From Coriaria nepalensis (taxonomy: Eukaryota; Streptophyta; Magnoliopsida; Cucurbitales; Coriariaceae), in the NCBI GenBank assembly GCA_027186245.1, contig CP114496.1, positions 7,280,001 to 7,344,000 on the forward strand: DNA of 64,000 bases, in the 5' to 3' direction. Below are positions 59,953-64,000 of this stretch, in pieces. Position 1 is the first letter of the stretch. Every line of letters begins with the position of its first letter. The notes beneath the pieces were generated by a model, which worked only from the letters and a program-made list of their open reading frames with translations, was not told the DNA's origin and did not search any database. Made by a program: the position numbers and the translations under genes.

Positions 59953-61597
59953 ATGATGAAGATGGCAACCAAAGGGTTCTCTTTCCATATCAGATGGTTT
60001 CTGTTTGTTAGCCTTGTCTTCATCATGCAGCAGAGCTGCAATATTGTTATTGGCCTATCACTGCCAACAAAAAAAGTTGCATTGTTCATATGATTCAATG
60101 TACGATGCTGCTATCTCAAAACTAGCTTTGAGAACAAGGCAAACTATTGACCCCCTATGGTGAGTGAAGCTTTTTTCATTTCTCATACCGGTAGATTTTC
60201 CGACGGTCGAATAATTCCCGACTTCATCAGTAATTACATATGTATTATACACATACATGTTCAATACTCTTCAAGTTGTCTTTTTTTTTTTTTTCTTTTT
60301 TTCTGTAGATATATGTTTGATTGATTCGGAATTCTGAAAGCGAATTTAATGCAGCTAATTTTGTAAAATTACCATTTAGACCGCCGTATTTAGATGTTTG
60401 TAACGAGCAGTATAACATGGGAGTGAATTTCGCATCGGCCAGAGCCGGTGCTTTGGTTGAAACTAATCAGGGGTTGGTGTGTGATATTTGGTTTAAAATG
60501 TTTTTCATCTATGCCCCTATATTTTCTTTTTCGACTAATTTAGTCCCTAGCTAACAAGTTTTCATCTGATCATCTAACTACACATCTGCTTACTATAGAA
60601 AAAAAAAAAAACAACATAAATCATTATCATTACTGTTTTCTTTTCTCTTTTTTTTTTGTTTTTTTTTATATATTTTTTATATTTATTTTAAAATTAGGTG
60701 CTCAATCTAAATTTTTAGGTAAACTACTTCAAAACTGTGGCGAATAAGCTGAAGTTTGAATTAAGAAATTCAGCCATTAGGAATTTGCTGAGTAGAGCTG
60801 TTAATTTGATCAGCATTGGATGCAATGACTACCTGATATCACCCTTTCACGAAAAACTTGAACGAAACTCGAGTACTAGACTCGAACGAAGAAATGCTCG
60901 TGAATATGGTGATAAGCAACTTAACAACTCTGATTCAAGTAATACATAGTTTACATGTTATCCATATTTGATATTTCCTTGTGTTGTAACCTTGCAACTC
61001 CTATAGTTATACTTGTTTTATACTTCATTTTCGTGCCCTTTTTTTAGGGTATACATAAAATGGGGGGAAGGAAATTTGGTCTTGTGAATTTGCTACCTTT
61101 AAGGTGGCATGCCAGGCATAAAGCCAATAAATGCACAAAGGAAAGATGTTGATTTGGTAAAGGAAGCTAATGCATTAGTAGAACTTCAGAACAAACCACT
61201 TCTTCATGTTCTTGAAAGCCTATTGAGCTATCTCAATGCATTCAAGTATTCATAGACTGATCTTTACTTTCTGGTCGCACAAAGAATGCATCGCCCTTCC
61301 GCATTTGGAATAAAATCGAAAGTATAACATTTCCTTCACATATGCAAATTCTCAACTTTAGGTTGCGATAGTTTTCAGGTTTTATAATTTTTTCTTGTCG
61401 TGCATGATGATATGTTATGGTATGTAGGTTTCAAGAAGGGGAAAAGGGCATGCTGCAGGGCTGGTCGATATAGAGGAATTCTTAACTGTGGCGGAAAGAG
61501 AGTTGGGAAAAGATATCAATTATGTGATGATTCAAGTGAGTGTGTGTTCTTTGACTCTTACCATCTCTTTCAAAAAGCTTATCTAACACAAGTATGA
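59953..61597 (+). pseudogene. GDSL esterase/lipase pseudogene
   Basis: Exon-like blocks follow the order of plant GDSL lipases. A signal-peptide-like start (FLFVSLVFIMQQSCNIVIG) and VALFI end at a TGA (60091). After a one-base shift the nucleophile block reads YDSM instead of GDSL, with a second TGA soon after. HTGRFSDGRIIPDFI, then FVKLPFRPPYL and GVNFASARAGALVETNQGL (block II, Gly to Arg) follow. Block III is SIGCNDY instead of SIGGNDY. The last exon (about 61428-61597) keeps CGGKRVGKRYQLCD and the Asp-His block DSYHLFQKAY. Frame breaks occur throughout, so no active enzyme is expected. It is convergent with RNase-like gene D, 257 bases away. Confidence 0.82.
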
Positions 61598-61854
61598 AAT
61601 ATAATAAGGCATACACTCTTGAAAAGCTTTTCGAGTATTAATGCATTTCAGTATATAATATTTCGTTGTGTGCCGATTTTTACTTTAGTCGTGATCTGAG
61701 TAGTGTAAGAACATGTTGATTGCTTGAATAAGATTAAGTGCCTAATAAATATATGATATTAAGCTCTAATTAACTTACATGAAGAATCGTAAGTAAGTTG
61801 TTTAAAGCGAATAGAGTAGTTATCTTCTTCAAACTAGAAGGAAGATATTAATGA

Positions 61855-63046
61855 CTAAAAGGAAGGGAACTTTATCATCCCTCGACAAGATTTTCCTGGC
61901 CGAATCTTGAATATCGGACATTCTATAACATATGAGGCAGACTTGTCGAGGCAAAAGCGAACCTCATAAAGTTGGGTCCTGTTGTGTTTATCCTTTGTGC
62001 AATATATCATCGGACGAACTCCAACTACATCTGTTATGTTCTTTCTTAATGTTTGAAAATCATAAGATCTGTTTCCACTTGGTTTTACACCTACAATAAA
62101 TGGGATAACTTGATTCAGTGACCATATATGATATCATTATCAGAATCACTATGTACATCAAAACCGTTCTTCAGTGATGTTGTCATTCTGTCGGCGACAA
62201 AGCGGATCTTTGCAGGCGGTTCTGTAACGTTTTACCTACGAATTTTAAAACAGTGGAGGAGAAAGTATCTCCGGTTCTAATCGTCGGTGAACCTTTTCGT
62301 AACTGTCGGTAAAGACAGAACCCTTCTGTGTTTATTGATTCTATTGTAGGAGGTGTTGTTTATGAGAGCATGTACGAACGATACATGCATTATGCTATTT
62401 ATATTACCTGCACTTGCAAGAATTTCTAAGACGTTCAATTCGTTTTTCCATTCAAGAGCTGCTCCGAAATATGCGTTTTGGGTAAAATCAGTGCAAGATC
62501 CATACTTCGACCAATTTGCATCCCAAGCGCGTATGCCATTGTTAGGAGGACATTTTAGGGATGGCCAATTCTTTTGCAGATTATTGATTAAGTCAATTAC
62601 CTACAATAGTATTAGTACCATCACCTTAATTTCCCTTATTATGTGCTAAACATCTTTATATTAATCAATAGTGTTACTGTTTATTATAAAGTACCTCGTG
62701 CACATTGAATGGTTTCACCGGACTGCAATTAGTCGGGTTCGTACCATGTTCTAGTATAGGTCGAAGAGAACGGACAATAAAATCCGGTGCAGGTTTTCCG
62801 GTAGTCGGATGACAATAGATAATGTTCCTCATATTACAATGTGCCCCTGGCCACTGCATGATAATGGTATTATTTAGACCGGAAAACGATCAAATAAGGA
62901 TCTATAAGGAACTTCATTACCAATAGACAAACAATCAAACAAACAAACTCTGGACTTACAAGTAGTATGAGGCTTAGGCAGTCGAAATCATGCAATGAAA
63001 GGCAAGTAACAAAGAGACAGAGTAGCATCAAAACCTGGATCAACAT
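61855..63046 (-). CDS. RNase T2-like protein D, both catalytic histidines replaced
   Basis: Four exons, 63046-62960, 62853-62695, 62600-62408 and 62090-61855, join in phase to 224 residues, a normal RNase T2 size. A signal-peptide-like start (VLMLLCLFVTCLS) precedes the fold. WPGAHCN, WPSLKCPPNN and the C-terminal QLYEVRFCLDKSASYVIEC are unmistakable RNase T2. Block one reads FIVRSLRP (normally FTIHGLWP) and block two NWSKYGSC (normally EWEKHGTC), so the two catalytic His are Arg and Tyr. The cysteines around them remain. Compared with A and C, this copy is otherwise much closer to active enzymes. The intron between the two blocks and the last intron match A and C; the first intron is extra. 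The frame is intact. Likely a secreted, non-catalytic T2 protein of unknown role. Confidence 0.85.
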
Positions 63047-63480
63047 CGTTTTATGTGTGTTTTTTTTTTTTTTTTTTCTTTGCAAAAGTGGGAGCTCCTT
63101 CAAATTAAAACCCTATAATTGTTTACAAGTAATGTATTGTAGATTAGTATCAATAGGGACTTATAGGAGTCCTTTTCTTTCATATATAGATCGAAAGTTT
63201 AGTTTCCTCTTGACGGGTTGGATCCGCAAAGTATAATACGATACATTGTTTTAAATGTCAGTTTCACTAAACAACAGTTCAATAAATCTAATCGAATCGA
63301 GCATCGTTAAGCTAACGAACAATTGGCTATCTAAACCTCGGTTTAGCCCACCATATCCTTAAGCTTAGAAAAGCCAATAATTACCATCTGTTTTTAGCCT
63401 TTCGGAATAGCTATGGCTCTTTGGCTTATCACGATAATGTGGATTTGAATTGGCCAAAAAAAAAAAAAAAACATCTACTT
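63047..63480. other. Spacer between RNase-like gene D and the polcalcin-like gene
   Basis: Presumed promoter region of gene D, AT-rich. Nothing else seen. Confidence 0.45.
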
Positions 63481-63676
63481 GAACTAAATTGAGGATGTCC
63501 CTTGTCTTACATACATTGCTCATTCAATATTTTGGTGATCCGAAAGTAAAGCTGAAAATGGCACGAAGTTTAAGCACAACCTTAAACCTTTCACAAGACC
63601 ATCTTTTATTGAACTCCAATCACTTTCTCCCCACAACTTCTACAACTTGTACTCTTCTTCGTTACCAAACAATTAA

Positions 63677-63967
63677 AACCAAACCTCAAATTTTATTACA
63701 AGAAGAAGAAAAAAAAAAAAAAAGGATCCTGACCAGGCGGAACATGAACGCATTTTCAAATGCTTCAATGCAAATGGGGACAGGAAGATCTCGGCCTCAG
63801 AGCTTGGAGAGTCCTTGAAGAAGCTCGGTTCGGTTACAAATAACGAGATTAAATGGATGATGCAGGAGATGGATACTGATGGCAATGGATACATCTCCCT
63901 TGAAGAATTTATCGAGTTCACCCGAGTTAACCATGGATTAGTTAAGGATGTCGGAAAGATATTTTAA
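63677..63967 (+). CDS. Polcalcin-like two-EF-hand calcium-binding protein, start unresolved
   Basis: From DPDQAEHERIF to the stop at 63967 the sequence follows polcalcins: an EF-hand pair and the family end NHGLVKDVGKIF. EF-hand 1 loop reads NANGDRKISASE, with Asp1 changed to Asn and Gly6 to Arg, so calcium binding there is doubtful. EF-hand 2 loop DTDGNGYISLEE is canonical. The frame is open from 63677, but no ATG lies between the preceding stop and the domain. A long A run (63709-63723) just before the domain separates it from another frame that does have ATGs (63489 or 63558), so a one-base length error or change there, a lost start, or an unseen exon are all possible. Polcalcins are small pollen calcium sensors, usually intronless. 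Confidence 0.72.
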   Translation, partial: NQTSNFITRRRKKKKKDPDQAEHERIFKCFNANGDRKISASELGESLKKLGSVTNNEIKWMMQEMDTDGNGYISLEEFIEFTRVNHGLVKDVGKIF

Positions 63968-64000
63968 TCCATTCCTTATAACTCGATCTCTCGTTTCTTT

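Noticed and set aside
1..64000. tRNA, rRNA, snoRNA or miRNA genes
   Set aside because: I looked for tRNA-like and hairpin patterns by eye and found none I could support. The only tRNA-related sequences are the two Copia primer sites.

Overview
This 64 kb window is nuclear DNA from a flowering plant, almost certainly a core eudicot. The evidence is GT-AG spliced genes with typical plant products (a CRLK-type receptor kinase, RpoTmp, a PPR protein, a DELLA, PTST1, a CAR C2 protein, VPS52, a GDSL esterase and a polcalcin), AT-rich intergenic DNA with many microsatellites, and plant Copia, Gypsy-type, LINE and hAT elements. I cannot name the species. Three gene-coordinate calls rest on my own splice-site reading rather than on transcripts.

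Layout. 1-2.7 kb: the 5' part of a CRLK-like receptor kinase (minus), cut by the window edge. 5.2-10.6 kb: a 19-exon phage-type RNA polymerase gene (RpoTmp class) with every catalytic motif but a frameshift, a nonsense codon and a damaged splice site. 11.9-13.8 kb: a two-exon PPR gene resembling EMB2076. 13.9-23.1 kb: three nested transposons, in which a LINE holds a Copia element (target duplication AAGAA) that in turn holds a 2.16 kb solo LTR (target duplication AAAAT). 23.3-28.7 kb: a young, full-length Copia element with an open 1314-residue polyprotein and almost identical LTRs (target duplication ATTAC). 29.2-34.6 kb: three RNase T2-like genes (A, B and C) lacking both catalytic histidines. 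37.1-41.2 kb: a decayed hAT element. 44.5-46.2 kb: an intronless DELLA gene. 49.8-54.3 kb: PTST1 and a CAR gene, divergent around a G-box pair. 55-56.6 kb: RNase T2 and Copia debris. 57.0-59.2 kb: an intronless VPS52 open reading frame. 60-61.6 kb: a GDSL esterase pseudogene. 61.9-63.0 kb: a fourth RNase T2-like gene (D), intact but with both catalytic histidines replaced. 63.7-64.0 kb: a polcalcin-like gene with no visible start codon.

The most unusual content is the group of RNase T2-fold genes. Three of them (A, C, D) keep open, spliceable reading frames, a hydrophobic N-terminus and the C-terminal cysteine pattern, while both catalytic histidine motifs are replaced differently in each copy. 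That pattern fits a family of secreted pseudo-ribonucleases better than random decay, although one copy (B) and one remnant (E) are clearly broken. The other standout is the damaged RpoTmp gene.

The host genes share no obvious pathway. They are ordinary single genes (signalling, organelle transcription and RNA processing, gibberellin response, starch synthesis, vesicle tethering) separated by transposon-rich DNA.
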